A DNA stretch of 64,000 nucleotides from Symmachiella dynata (GTDB lineage: Bacteria > Planctomycetota > Planctomycetia > Planctomycetales > Planctomycetaceae), in NCBI RefSeq assembly GCF_007747995.1, contig NZ_CP036276.1:2409001-2473000 (forward strand), written 5' to 3'. Under the pieces are notes generated by a model. It had not been told where the DNA came from. It was given only the letters and a program-made list of their open reading frames with translations, and ran no database searches. The position numbers were made by a program, and so were the translations under genes. Below are positions 17,416 through 26,965 of the stretch, one piece after another. The number at the start of each line of letters is the position of its first letter. Position 1 is the first letter of the stretch.

Positions 17416-17718
17416 ATGCTGGCACACAACGTCTTTTTTTCGCTGAACGACCCGACTCCTGAAAATACGCAAAAATTGTTGGATGACTGCAATGACTATC
17501 TCAACAATCATCCCGGGTTGATCTTTTTCGGTTGCGGCACCGTCGTCCCCGATTTGGCACGCCCGGTCAACGATCACGATTTCGATGTGGCACTGCACAC
17601 GGTTTTCGAGGATCGCGCCGCTCACGACGTCTACCAAACGGCGCCGCGGCATCTAGAATTCATCGCTCGCAACAAAGAAACGTGGAAACAAGTCCGCGTA
17701 TTTGATTCACAAGACTGA
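17416..17718 (+). CDS. Dabb-domain protein (stress-responsive alpha/beta barrel)
   Basis: 100 residues with a Dabb pattern: N-terminal MLAHNVFFSLND, a long helix, FFGCGTVVPD, HDFDVALHTVFEDRAAHDVY and the closing PRHLEFIARNKETWKQVRVF. Dabb proteins are ferredoxin-like dimers, mostly of unknown function. It stops 18 bases before the YjhG-type dehydratase gene, so the two are probably one transcript. Its role in sugar-acid metabolism, if any, is unknown. Confidence 0.8.
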   Translation: MLAHNVFFSLNDPTPENTQKLLDDCNDYLNNHPGLIFFGCGTVVPDLARPVNDHDFDVALHTVFEDRAAHDVYQTAPRHLEFIARNKETWKQVRVFDSQD

Positions 17719-17736
17719 CCGAAACGACTGAACCTT

Positions 17737-19740
17737 ATGACTTTGGAATTAGCCAACCTACTCGCCGATGACAATGACGCGGTTTACGATATACAAACGA
17801 CCGGCGCCGGTCCGGCGGGAAGCTTGCCGCTCAACGATGAGATGCTGCGGCACAGTCCCAGCGGCGACCTGTTTGGATTGACGCAAAACGCCGGCATGGG
17901 CTGGGATCCACAACAGTTGTTGTGGCCGCAGTATCTGATTCTCAGCACCCAAGGCGGGATTCGCGGAGAAGACGGCCAACCGATAGCTTTGGGGTATCAC
18001 ACCGGCCACTGGGAAGTCGGCCTGTTAATGCGCGCCGCTGCGGAACGGTTAGTCGCCTTGAAATGTTTGCCATTCGCGGCCTACGTGAGCGATCCCTGTG
18101 ACGGTCGCACACAAGGCACGACCGGCATGATGGACTCATTAGCCTATCGCAACGATGCGGCTGTGGTGATGCGGCGTTTGATTCGTTCGCTGCCGACGCG
18201 TCGTGGCGTGCTGGGCGTAGCGACCTGTGATAAGGGACTTCCCGCGATGATGCTCGCGTTGGCCGCACAACACGATTTGCCGGGGGTGCTGATCCCCGGC
18301 GGCGTGACCTTGCCACCCACGGTCGGCGAGGATGCGGGCAAGGTGCAGACCATCGGCGCCCGGTTTGCGCACGGAGAAATCACGTTGCAAGAAGCCGCCG
18401 AAGCGGGTTGCCGCGCGTGCGGTTCCGCGGGAGGCGGCTGCCAATTCCTCGGCACGGCCGCCACGGCGCAGGTCATCGGCGAAGCCTTGGGCATGACATT
18501 ACCGCACGCGGCATTGGCTCCCTCCGGACAACCGATTTGGCTGCAAATGGCCAGCCAATCGGCGACAGCAGTCGTGGAACAGGAAGCGGCCGGATTGAAA
18601 ATGTCCGACATCCTCACCGATGCTGCCTTGCACAACGCCATGGTGGTCCATGCCGCAGTGGGGGGATCCACCAACCTGCTATTGCATCTCCCCGCCGTTG
18701 CCTTTGCGGCGGGTCTGCAGCGGCCCACCGTGACGGATTGGAATAAGATCAATCGTCAAGTACCGCGCATCGTGGACGTGCTACCAAACGGCCCGGTCGG
18801 GCATACGACCATCCGCGTATTCCTTGCCGGCGGTGTCCCGGAAATCATGTTGCACCTGCAACGACTCGATTTGTTGGATCTCACAGCGACCACCGTCACC
18901 GGTCAAGCGCTGGGCGACGTACTCGCTTGGTGGGAGAAATCCGAGCGCCGCGAACGACTGCGCGAGGAATTGCGCCGCCGAGACGGCATCGACCCCGACG
19001 ATGTCATCATGACACCCGATCAAGCCCGCGCGCGGGGACTGACCAGCACAGTAACATTTCCCGTGGGTAATCTGGCCCCTGAAGGGTCAGTGATCAAAAG
19101 CACCGCCATCGATCCCTCCGTCGTCGACGAGGATGGCGTGTACCGCAAACGCGGACCGGCACGCGTGTTTCATCGCGAACGAGATGCCATCGCCGCCGTC
19201 AAAGGCCAGACCGACAATCCGGTCAAAGCGGGTGATGTCGTGGTTCTCTGTTGCCGCGGTCCTTTAGGGGCGGGCATGGAGGAGACCTATCAAATCACCT
19301 CGGCACTCAAACACCTGCCGTTTGGCAAAGAGGTCGCTGTAATCACCGATGCCCGGTTTTCCGGCGTCTCCACCGGCGCCTGCATCGGACACGTGGGGCC
19401 CGAAGCCTTGGCTGGTGGACCGATCGGCAAAGTGCATGACGGCGATTTGATCGAAATTGTTATCGACCGCGGAGAATTGACCGGTACAATCAATTTGGTG
19501 GGGCATGGCGAGGAAACCTTCGGGGCGGAGCAGGGGGCGGCGCTGTTGGCCTCGCGAACGCCGCAACAACCACTCACCACCGACGACAATCTGCCCGCCG
19601 ACACCCGGTTGTGGGCCTTATTACAACAAGTCGGCGGCGGCACGTGGGGCGGATGTGTCTACGACGTCGACGCGATCGAAGAAGTGTTAAAAGCCGGAAT
19701 GGAGTCGCTCAAGGAAAAACGCGACCACGCTGAAACTTAA
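17737..19740 (+). CDS. yjhG: YjhG/YagF-type D-xylonate dehydratase (IlvD/Edd family)
   Basis: 667 residues, the length of the YjhG subfamily rather than of IlvD or Edd. Conserved blocks match this subfamily closely: [70 protein letters not shown] and [19 protein letters not shown]. The cysteines in DPCDGR, ATCDKG and GGGCQF are the probable Fe-S ligands. It dehydrates a sugar acid such as D-xylonate to the 2-keto-3-deoxy acid in the non-phosphorylative pentose route. The next steps (aldolase, or dehydratase plus semialdehyde dehydrogenase) are not adjacent, although an aldehyde dehydrogenase lies at 45.9 kb. Confidence 0.92.
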   Translation: MTLELANLLADDNDAVYDIQTTGAGPAGSLPLNDEMLRHSPSGDLFGLTQNAGMGWDPQQLLWPQYLILSTQGGIRGEDGQPIALGYHTGHWEVGLLMRAAAERLVALKCLPFAAYVSDPCDGRTQGTTGMMDSLAYRNDAAVVMRRLIRSLPTRRGVLGVATCDKGLPAMMLALAAQHDLPGVLIPGGVTLPPTVGEDAGKVQTIGARFAHGEITLQEAAEAGCRACGSAGGGCQFLGTAATAQVIGEALGMTLPHAALAPSGQPIWLQMASQSATAVVEQEAAGLKMSDILTDAALHNAMVVHAAVGGSTNLLLHLPAVAFAAGLQRPTVTDWNKINRQVPRIVDVLPNGPVGHTTIRVFLAGGVPEIMLHLQRLDLLDLTATTVTGQALGDVLAWWEKSERRERLREELRRRDGIDPDDVIMTPDQARARGLTSTVTFPVGNLAPEGSVIKSTAIDPSVVDEDGVYRKRGPARVFHRERDAIAAVKGQTDNPVKAGDVVVLCCRGPLGAGMEETYQITSALKHLPFGKEVAVITDARFSGVSTGACIGHVGPEALAGGPIGKVHDGDLIEIVIDRGELTGTINLVGHGEETFGAEQGAALLASRTPQQPLTTDDNLPADTRLWALLQQVGGGTWGGCVYDVDAIEEVLKAGMESLKEKRDHAET

Positions 19741-19813
19741 CTTTCAGCGTGGAACAGGATCGACATTTTGGGGTCCCTTTTCCAGATCGGTAAAGGGCCG
19801 GGAGTGAGGTTTG

Positions 19814-21220
19814 ATGAATCGTCCGTTTCAGAACTTACTGGACGCTAAAACCAGACAGCCGCCCATACTCATTCTCATGGTTTGCTTCATTCTCAGCGTT
19901 GCGCTCGGCGACCGCTGTATGGCAGGCGAACCGCGCGACGCGGTTCATCCCGGCTATCGCATTTTGCGCACCAAGGCCTACTTGCCTCCCGATTTCGATG
20001 ACACGGTGTTTGACGAATTGTGGAAGCAATGGCCGCCGGAACTCCGTGATCGCGCCGCCGCTGCCACCCCCACACAGCGCCGCGAAATGCTGTTCAGCGA
20101 ATACGGCTTGATGCCCTCGCCGGATGCTTTGGGCAACGGCAAAGCGCTGGGGTATGTCGATGACGGGCGCGGGGGCTGGGTGATGAACTGTTTGACCTGC
20201 CATGCCGGCAAAGTCGCTGGTCAAGTGATTCTGGGCTTACCGAATTCGCATTTGGCGCTGCAAACTCTAGTCGAGGATGTGCGGGCCACGAAAATACAGA
20301 TGCAGAAACCGCTCTCCCACATGGATCTGGGATCATTGGCCATGCCCTTAGGCACGACCAACGGCACGACCAATGCGGTCATGTTTGGCGTCGCTTTAGA
20401 GGCGCTGCGCGATGATGATTTGAATGTGCACCTCACCAATCCGCAGCCCAAAATGCTGCACCACGATATGGACGCGCCCCCCTGGTGGCATCTTCGCAAA
20501 AAGAAATGGATTTACGCCGACGGTTTTGTCGCCAAATCACATCGCGCCCTGATGCAATTCATGCTCATCCCACGCAACGATGCTAAGACCTTTAAGAGCT
20601 GGGAAGCAGACTACCGGCAAATCCTCGCCTGGATCGAAACCATCCAGCCACCCAAATATCCCTTTGAAATCGACGACCAACTCGCCGAACAAGGCCGCGT
20701 GGTTTTCGAAGCGACTTGTTCTGAATGTCATGGTACCTATGGTGCGGAATGGACTTATCCTGAGCGGATTGTCGACATCGATGAACTCGGCACCGATCCA
20801 TTGCGGTTGCAATCGCTCTCGCCCGCCTACCGCCGTAAATACGGCCGCGGCTGGTTGGCCAACTACGATCCGACCCGCGTCCGTGAGCATCCGGGCGGAT
20901 ACGTCGCTCCGCCGTTGGACGGCATCTGGGCCACCGCCCCGTATTTCCACAACGGTTCAGTTCCCACATTGTGGCATCTGCTGCATCCTGATCAGCGGCC
21001 GACGGTGTGGCGACGAAGTGTCGAAGGCTACGACACCAAACGGGTGGGCCTAGAAGTCGCCGAATTTGCGGAACTTCCCGACGATGTACAAACACCGCGG
21101 GCGGCCCGCGGATTTTTTAACACGCGGGCGTTAGGAAAAAGTGCCGACGGTCATCGATTTCCCGAAACACTCTCCGAAACAGAGCGCAACGCCGTGTTGG
21201 AGTATTTGAAGACGCTTTAG
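19814..21220 (+). CDS. Two-haem c-type cytochrome, RoxA/MauG-like
   Basis: ATG 19814 (a TTG is one codon earlier) gives 468 residues with a signal anchor or peptide (ILILMVCFILSVALGDRCMA). Two CXXCH haem motifs are visible, CLTCH near residue 127 and CSECH near 304. The C-terminal APPLDGIWATAPYFHNGSVP block is typical of RoxA-like cytochromes and related MauG-type proteins. It should be periplasmic and redox-active; the substrate is unknown. It follows the dehydratase by 73 bases and precedes another haem protein gene. Confidence 0.88.
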   Translation: MNRPFQNLLDAKTRQPPILILMVCFILSVALGDRCMAGEPRDAVHPGYRILRTKAYLPPDFDDTVFDELWKQWPPELRDRAAAATPTQRREMLFSEYGLMPSPDALGNGKALGYVDDGRGGWVMNCLTCHAGKVAGQVILGLPNSHLALQTLVEDVRATKIQMQKPLSHMDLGSLAMPLGTTNGTTNAVMFGVALEALRDDDLNVHLTNPQPKMLHHDMDAPPWWHLRKKKWIYADGFVAKSHRALMQFMLIPRNDAKTFKSWEADYRQILAWIETIQPPKYPFEIDDQLAEQGRVVFEATCSECHGTYGAEWTYPERIVDIDELGTDPLRLQSLSPAYRRKYGRGWLANYDPTRVREHPGGYVAPPLDGIWATAPYFHNGSVPTLWHLLHPDQRPTVWRRSVEGYDTKRVGLEVAEFAELPDDVQTPRAARGFFNTRALGKSADGHRFPETLSETERNAVLEYLKTL

Positions 21221-21437
21221 CGATTCGGGGGGCAGTGACGAGCGACGTTGATTTGCCTTTTGGGAAATTGGTGCCTTGGGCTGGTGCCGCAACAACGCTG
21301 GACGACGTTCGTTTCGCTAATTCCTGCACTCTGTCATCGCGTCGAGTTTCATGAATTCCTCAAGGCGGATACAATCAGGTTCCGGAATCTCGTAAACTGA
21401 AAGCCTGTCACATCACCTATCCGGCCGGGGCCAAAAT

Positions 21438-23399
21438 ATGACTGTTCAAAACGGCTCCGATCACTCGGAACCACATTCCTCAGAGGAACCCGCTGCAAAA
21501 CCGTCCGTCCTTGGGGCCGCCGTTGGTGTCGCCATCTTGGGCCTGCTGATTGGTGGATTCGTCTATCTGTTGATGCCTCGTCATGAACCACCTCCGCAGC
21601 CGCCCAAGCAGACCGAAGATCCTCAGGATCTCGCAATGCCCAATCCGCAGCGTGATTGGCATTCGGGTGAATATGTCGGCAGCCAAACTTGCGCCGAATG
21701 TCACGCCGAAATCGTGGAAGCATACTCGCAGCACCCGATGGCAAACACGCTGGCCACAGTTGCTGATGCTTCTCCGATCGAACGCGTTGAGGGGGATTCC
21801 ACCGAATTCGAAAGTCATGGGCGACGTTATCGAGTCCAGCGCGATGGCGACCGCATGATTCACACCGAATTCATGACCGATTCCGACGGCGAACTGGTTT
21901 ACGAACAATCTGAAGAAGTGGACTATGCCGTCGGTTCTGGTGAGAATGCCAGGACCTATCTGATTAACCACGGCGGCGTCATGTTTGAGTCCCCGATCAC
22001 CTGGTACACCGAAAAAGGAATCTGGGACCTCTCTCCGGGGTATCATGACAACCCAGCTCAACGCTTCAATCGCCGTATCCTGGATGGCTGCGTCCAGTGT
22101 CACTCGGGTCATTCCATTCCGACCGGGGATGGAACCTCAGCTCGTTTCGAAGAACAGCCGTTTACGGAACTTGGAATCAGTTGCGAACGCTGCCACGGAC
22201 CGGGAAAGCAGCACGTCGAAAAATTTCAAGCCGACGATTGGGAGGCTGGCGACAAGTCTGCTGAAGACATGCTGATCGTGAATCCCGCTCAACTCGAAGG
22301 GCGACTCGCGGACAGTGTCTGCTACCAATGTCATATGGGGGGAAAACATCGCGTCTTGCGAAAAGGCAAAACCTACCATGACTTCCGTCCTGGGATGGCG
22401 ACTGAAGACATCTGGACGGTGATGGTTTCGCCAGCGCAGGTATCAGCAGATGGCAACGCAGAGTTTTTAAGTCATGTCGAGCAAATGGAATCGAGTGCTT
22501 GTTTTCGCGGTTCTGAGGGGCAAATGCGGTGCACCACTTGTCATGATCCGCATCGTTCTCCCAAACCTGAGGAGCGAGCTGCATTCTATCGGGAGCGCTG
22601 TAATAGCTGTCATTCCGATCGCGGTTGCTCGCTTCCCATCGAAGAACGTGAACAACCGCCCGCACTCAATTCGTGCGCGCATTGTCATTTGCCATCGTCC
22701 GGTTCCAGCGACATCCCACATACATCGGCTTCGGACCACCGTATTTTACGGAAGCCTCCAACCAAGAATGATGTGGCGCAGGAATCAAACCGAGGCGTGG
22801 CGTGGTCAATATTCGACAACAGCGACCAACGTATGCCGCAGTGGGTAGTACAGCGAGCCAAAGCTCTGGCACTGGCGGAACAGGCAATGCAGGAATCAGA
22901 CCAACGACTCACGCTCCAAGCCATTGCAGCACTGGAAGAGGCGTTGCGACACGACCCGTATGATGTCGAGGTATCGAGTAGTTTGGGCGTATTTTATTGC
23001 GTCACGCGCAATGATGCGAAAGCAATGCGTTGGCTTGAAGCCGCTCTGCAGGTCGATCCGCATCACGAATTGAGCCTCAAGAACCATGGCATGATGGCGC
23101 TGCAAACCGGCATGCTAGACAAGGGACGACGTAGTTTCGAAAGCTATCTCGAAGTCAATCAATGGGATGGCACAATTTTCGGCCCCTACGCGGCAATTCT
23201 AGCGAATACCGGTCATCTGCAGGATGCTGTGAAGGTCGCCGAACGTGGCTTGCGACTCGACCCAACACAACTGAAACTTCGCGGTTTCGCCGCGCAATTG
23301 TACGCGCGCCTCGGCGATCAGGAGAAGAGTCTGCAACACCGAAAAATCTTGCAGAAAATTCAAAAACGCCTAAGTGACTCCGACACAAAGAAGGATTGA
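21438..23399 (+). CDS. Seven-haem cytochrome with TPR domain
   Basis: 653 residues. One N-terminal membrane helix (AVGVAILGLLIGGFVYLL) anchors it, with the rest presumably periplasmic. Seven CXXCH motifs are seen: CAECH, CVQCH, CERCH, CYQCH, CTTCH, CNSCH and CAHCH, in the arrangement of cytochrome c-554/multihaem nitrite-reductase-like proteins. From about residue 480 it carries tetratricopeptide repeats (ALEEALRHDPYDVEV, WLEAALQVDPHHELSL). The haem part could shuttle electrons and the TPR part bind partners. The exact redox role is unknown. Confidence 0.92.
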   Translation: MTVQNGSDHSEPHSSEEPAAKPSVLGAAVGVAILGLLIGGFVYLLMPRHEPPPQPPKQTEDPQDLAMPNPQRDWHSGEYVGSQTCAECHAEIVEAYSQHPMANTLATVADASPIERVEGDSTEFESHGRRYRVQRDGDRMIHTEFMTDSDGELVYEQSEEVDYAVGSGENARTYLINHGGVMFESPITWYTEKGIWDLSPGYHDNPAQRFNRRILDGCVQCHSGHSIPTGDGTSARFEEQPFTELGISCERCHGPGKQHVEKFQADDWEAGDKSAEDMLIVNPAQLEGRLADSVCYQCHMGGKHRVLRKGKTYHDFRPGMATEDIWTVMVSPAQVSADGNAEFLSHVEQMESSACFRGSEGQMRCTTCHDPHRSPKPEERAAFYRERCNSCHSDRGCSLPIEEREQPPALNSCAHCHLPSSGSSDIPHTSASDHRILRKPPTKNDVAQESNRGVAWSIFDNSDQRMPQWVVQRAKALALAEQAMQESDQRLTLQAIAALEEALRHDPYDVEVSSSLGVFYCVTRNDAKAMRWLEAALQVDPHHELSLKNHGMMALQTGMLDKGRRSFESYLEVNQWDGTIFGPYAAILANTGHLQDAVKVAERGLRLDPTQLKLRGFAAQLYARLGDQEKSLQHRKILQKIQKRLSDSDTKKD

Positions 23400-23689
23400 T
23401 GTTGTCAGTCTGAGAGCCGCAATCGTTCACGAATCCCGCAGCTCTACCCTTCCGCAGAGAATTCTGAAGGACTCCCACCAACACTGTCAGAGGCAGTCGA
23501 ACTGTGTCGGCGTGAATTCTGAGGAAACGAAATCCTCTTCTTTCGCCGCATCGTTGCCGGGGTCACATTCACCAACGATTAGTGCGTCACCCGTGGGGCG
23601 TTCAGGATTTGAAAACATGTGAACTGCCGTGGCAGGCCGTTCGAAGACTGCAGAATTGTTCTTGTATATAAGCAGTTTGCGGCGAACTG

Positions 23690-23880
23690 TCGGTGAGAAG
23701 CTCTCCCATCTCCTTGATTAGGCAGCCTTGCTGCTTCCGGCAAAACATTGGGGTAAGCCCTTCTTGCTCACGGGCCTAGAGCAACATAGGATTGAATCTC
23801 CTGTCAAATTTACTTGAGACGCACCTCGTTAATTGCTATTTCACACCCCCGCTGGTCCACGGTAGCTGGGGGTTTTCTTA
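23690..23880 (+). ncRNA. Candidate structured leader RNA or small RNA, unclassified
   Basis: Seen directly: GAAGC at 23697 can pair with GCTTC near 23732, enclosing GCAGCCTTGCTGC (itself a hairpin), and AAGCCC/GGGCCT at about 23756 and 23772 form a third stem. The block ends in the terminator-like hairpin at 23846-23876. It resembles no riboswitch class I can name. Polarity is assumed plus because the terminator T tract is on that strand. This could be a free small RNA or an attenuator for the response regulator. Confidence 0.35.
23846..23876 (+). terminator. Intrinsic terminator or attenuator before response regulator
   Basis: CCCCCGCT...AGCTGGGGG with a one-base bulge, followed by TTTTCTT. 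It lies 77 bases upstream of the response-regulator start codon and after the structured leader. Confidence 0.6.
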
Positions 23881-23952
23881 TGCACGGAAGCATCTTGGAA
23901 CCAATCACACCCCAACAACTTATTGTTTTGGGGTTGTCAAGGAGGTATCCAG

Positions 23953-24708
23953 ATGTCTAACCAACGTTCCCTTCTCAGGCATCTTATTTTTTCGGAATTG
24001 AAACGAGTCCGGATTGATGGTCGAAGACAAAGTCTCACGACACTCATTGTCGATGTCCTAGAACGCGAGGGATTTCGTTTATCTCGAGAACCATCACTCG
24101 AAGATATGAAGTGGCTGCTGTGGCAGGTGTTTCGCATCCCGCATTGGGTTCTCTCCCCGATCATGGATGATCCGTCGATTGACGAGTTGGACCCATTGTT
24201 CGCCGACAATTCGTACGACAGTGAATTCCAATCTCAAGTTGCCCATGACGACAGCATCGCGCAGAAGCCGACAACCGCTAGGCCGATGGAAATCTTGATG
24301 GTCGAGGATAGTTTGACATTTGCCCGCATCACAATGATGGCCTTACGGCAAGGGAAAGTCGAGCACCGCTTAACATGGCTCACCGACGGTCAAGAAGCAC
24401 TCGAGTTTTTGCACCAGTGCGGAAAATACCGCCATTCCCCCCGGCCGGATCTGATTCTTCTCGATTTGGGTTTACCAAAAATCGACGGGCGAAAAGTGCT
24501 GGCCGACATCAAATCGGATGACAAGCTTCGCTGTATTCCGGTTGTGGTGATGACAGTTTCTACTTCCGAGGAGGACCGACTCGAAAGCGAACGTTTGGAG
24601 GTGGAAGCGTATTTGACCAAGCCCGTTGATCTTGGCAAGTTTCTAGAGTTGGTCTCGGATCTGCGCGAATTCTGGCACGAGGACATGATCGTGCCGACTA
24701 TTGGTTGA
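23953..24708 (+). CDS. Response regulator with unknown N-terminal domain
   Basis: 251 residues from ATG 23953, supported by a near-perfect ribosome site AAGGAGGT eight bases upstream. The first roughly 100 residues (MSNQRSLLRHLIFSELKR...) are an unrecognised small domain. A receiver domain of the Rcp1 type follows from about residue 107 to 240: MVEDSLTFARITMMALRQ, the phosphorylatable Asp in DLILLDLGLPKIDG, VVVMTVSTS and the conserved Lys in YLTKPVDL. No DNA-binding output is visible, so it may act by protein contact. No kinase gene is adjacent. Confidence 0.85.
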   Translation: MSNQRSLLRHLIFSELKRVRIDGRRQSLTTLIVDVLEREGFRLSREPSLEDMKWLLWQVFRIPHWVLSPIMDDPSIDELDPLFADNSYDSEFQSQVAHDDSIAQKPTTARPMEILMVEDSLTFARITMMALRQGKVEHRLTWLTDGQEALEFLHQCGKYRHSPRPDLILLDLGLPKIDGRKVLADIKSDDKLRCIPVVVMTVSTSEEDRLESERLEVEAYLTKPVDLGKFLELVSDLREFWHEDMIVPTIG

Positions 24709-24981
24709 GCACATCATTCTGCGCAGTGGAGTCGCCTCCCCCCCCGTAAACCTTGCGCCGCTTTACTACTCGCCTCAGTTTCGTTGATCGCTGTGATCCT
24801 GGCGACCGTTGTGAGTCCTCTAATGAGATAGCGGCTCGGGGTTTTCTGCTGCGCTGGGCGGGGGTTCTTGCCGAAGCTTTACCAATGATGCCTCGTCATT
24901 ATGTTTCGCCCCTGATCCGTTTTTGCAGCGGGTGGCGACGAGGGCATGTCTTTTCGGCCGGCTGAAATGGGGGGTGCAGAA

Positions 24982-26214
24982 ATGAGTTCGCGCTGTTTGA
25001 CTTCGTTGCGAATTTGGCAATTGACCGTCGCGGTTTGCGTCTGTGCGACGACCGGCGATGCGTTGTTGGCCGCGGGTTATCCTCAGGTGCGCGGGCAGCG
25101 ACCGGGCACCTTGGCGGCGCATTTTCAGACGCGGCCCGACAGCCCGTTTGCTGCTGTGCAAGCCAACTATCAAGCCGGCGGTTACCCCTGTGTGCCTCAA
25201 GCTTCGTGCGCGCCGAGCACTCCTTACACCGCTCCCGAAACGCCGCCGCAACCGCTGAGCAACACCGCTCCGCCGGCAGCGCCGCAATACAACTTCAGCA
25301 ACGCGCCGAGCGGATTGGTTCCCAGCGCGCGGACCGTGGCTGCCAACGGTGGATACATCGATCCGGCGATCGTGGAGACACAACTTCGCTTCCGTTACGA
25401 CTCGGCTTACGGCTTCAACCGCGCCGACCGCGCCGAATATTTTTATAGCACCTGGACGGTCTTTGGCGGAAAAACACCTCCCCGCGACATGGGACCGAAC
25501 GACAACATCGATGCCCAGTTTTTCAAACTGTATTACGAACAACTTGTGATGGATGATCTGTCGTTGTTCATCGAAGCGCCGATCATTTTGAATAACCCTT
25601 CGGGCGTGCCCGGTCCCGGTCCCAACACCAGCGGCTTCGGCGACCTCAACGCCGGTTTCAAATGGGCGTTGTATGAAACCGACACCACGATTTTGACGTT
25701 CCAATTGAAAAACTACATCGCCGTCGGCGACCCCGACAAATGGCTCACCGCCGGCCACGCCAGCATCGAACCAGGCTTGTTGTTTTTGACGCAACCGGCT
25801 GACCGCTGGACGATTGAAGCGGAGCTCAAAGATTGGATTCCGATTCAAGGTGGAGTCAATCCGCGAAACGGCCGCGACTTTGCCGGCAACGTGCTCAGCT
25901 ACGGCATCGGTGCTGCATACGCGGTCGTGGACAACTCCAGTTTGAGCGTCGCCCCGGTGGCCGAGTTCGTCGGTTGGTCGGTATTGGATGGACAAAAAAC
26001 GGACTACGCGTCCTCGGGACGCCTCATCGGCCCGGTCGATGCCAGCGGCGACACAATCGTCAACGGCAAGTTCGGCGTCCGCATCGGTTTTGGCAAAGAC
26101 ACATGTGATCCGACGAAGCAACGCGACTCCATCTACATCGGCTACGGCCGCGCCCTGACCGGCGAACGCTGGTACCAAGACATCCTGCGAGCGGAATACC
26201 GCATGTTCTTTTAA
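24982..26214 (+). CDS. Outer-membrane beta-barrel protein, unknown function
   Basis: The ATG at 24982 gives 410 residues and follows GGGGGTGC; in-frame ATGs at 24946 and 24967 are alternatives. A signal peptide is seen (LTVAVCVCATTGDALLAAG) followed by a proline-rich linker. From about residue 130 amphipathic strands alternate (TTILTFQLKNYIAVG, DSIYIGYGRALTGERWYQ) and the chain ends ILRAEYRMFF, an aromatic C-terminus typical of BAM-inserted barrels. It probably sits in the outer membrane; cargo and partners are unknown. Confidence 0.75.
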   Translation: MSSRCLTSLRIWQLTVAVCVCATTGDALLAAGYPQVRGQRPGTLAAHFQTRPDSPFAAVQANYQAGGYPCVPQASCAPSTPYTAPETPPQPLSNTAPPAAPQYNFSNAPSGLVPSARTVAANGGYIDPAIVETQLRFRYDSAYGFNRADRAEYFYSTWTVFGGKTPPRDMGPNDNIDAQFFKLYYEQLVMDDLSLFIEAPIILNNPSGVPGPGPNTSGFGDLNAGFKWALYETDTTILTFQLKNYIAVGDPDKWLTAGHASIEPGLLFLTQPADRWTIEAELKDWIPIQGGVNPRNGRDFAGNVLSYGIGAAYAVVDNSSLSVAPVAEFVGWSVLDGQKTDYASSGRLIGPVDASGDTIVNGKFGVRIGFGKDTCDPTKQRDSIYIGYGRALTGERWYQDILRAEYRMFF

Positions 26215-26240
26215 CAAGCGTGCGGTGTTGAAGAAAATAA

Positions 26241-26278
26241 AAAAGCGACCGACGAGAATTTCGCCGGTCGCTTTTTTT
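26241..26278. terminator. Bidirectional intrinsic terminator
   Basis: AAAAGCGACCG (26241-26251) pairs with CGGTCGCTTTT (26265-26275), with T/A tracts on both sides. It serves the convergent barrel gene and ECF sigma gene. Confidence 0.9.
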
Positions 26279-26294
26279 GGTCTTTGTGTTGGGT

Positions 26295-26876
26295 TTACAC
26301 GATATCAATATCACCCGATTCGGCCGCCATGGAAGAAACTTTTTCGCGAATGCTGGTCAATCTTCGACGGACCGTCCGCACGTCGACTTCGTTCTGCTCG
26401 GCGATCTCTTCTTGTGTGTAGCCTTCCAATCGCAATGTCAGCAATTGCTGTTCGATCGGTGAAAGTCGTTTTTGGATTTCACCCAAAAAATCGGTGAATG
26501 CCACGAGGTCCAGCGTCCCCGGATCACGGCACATGACGGCGGCTAGTGTGTCGTCGAACTGGTTCCGTTCGCGGTCGGGGTCCCGTTTTTTTCCGCGGAC
26601 TTTGTTGCGGACCTTGTTGAGCGTGATGGTGACCATCAATTTCCAGAAGTCGTCATCTTTCTGAAATTCGAAACTGCCCGCCTGTGTGCGGCGAAACATT
26701 GTGCGGAACACCGACTGCACAACGTCCTCCGGATCGAGTCGCCCCTGGAATTTGTTGGAAAGCCGTTTTCGAGCCAACATTACCAGCCGCTCGCCGTAGC
26801 GTTGATGCAATTGCGTCGCTGCATCCTGATCGCCACCGCGCCAGCGATCGACCAAGTCCGTACTGTTTTCCGTCAT
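26295..26876 (-). CDS. ECF-type RNA polymerase sigma factor
   Basis: About 193 residues from ATG 26876 (MTENSTDLVDRWRGG). Region 2 has the core-binding segment RLDPEDVVQSVFRTMFRR and region 4 the helix-turn-helix LRLEGYTQEEIAEQNEVDVR. The spacing and the long acidic linker are typical of planctomycete ECF groups that often pair with protein kinases rather than classic anti-sigma factors. No anti-sigma gene is adjacent, so control may be by another route. The short stretch before the first ATG adds no domain. Confidence 0.92.
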   Translation of the reverse strand: MTENSTDLVDRWRGGDQDAATQLHQRYGERLVMLARKRLSNKFQGRLDPEDVVQSVFRTMFRRTQAGSFEFQKDDDFWKLMVTITLNKVRNKVRGKKRDPDRERNQFDDTLAAVMCRDPGTLDLVAFTDFLGEIQKRLSPIEQQLLTLRLEGYTQEEIAEQNEVDVRTVRRRLTSIREKVSSMAAESGDIDIV

Positions 26877-26965
26877 TCCCCAGTTTTCCTTCCCCGACAC
26901 TGCCCTGGTGGCCCGATTGGCAATTCCGCACAGTCATCCATCATATCACAGCTGCCCGCAGGAAA

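Larger units (their letters stand above)
23400..23952. other. Long leader/intergenic region upstream of a response regulator
   Basis: About 550 bases without a convincing ORF. The second half (about 23640-23880) has several self-complementary segments and ends in a terminator-like stem 70 bases before the response regulator start. The first half shows nothing recognisable. Confidence 0.55.

Noticed and set aside
23701-23790. Possible SRP RNA on the minus strand (CCGGAAGCAGCA)
   Set aside because: The apical GGAA-type segment resembles the SRP tip, but the conserved GUCAGG arm and the normal stem are missing. It was kept only as an unclassified structured region.
24820-26217. 465-codon open frame on the minus strand
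   Set aside because: It lies antisense to the outer-membrane barrel gene, has biased low-complexity arginine/glycine content and shows no domain. The plus-strand gene has a signal peptide and a terminator.
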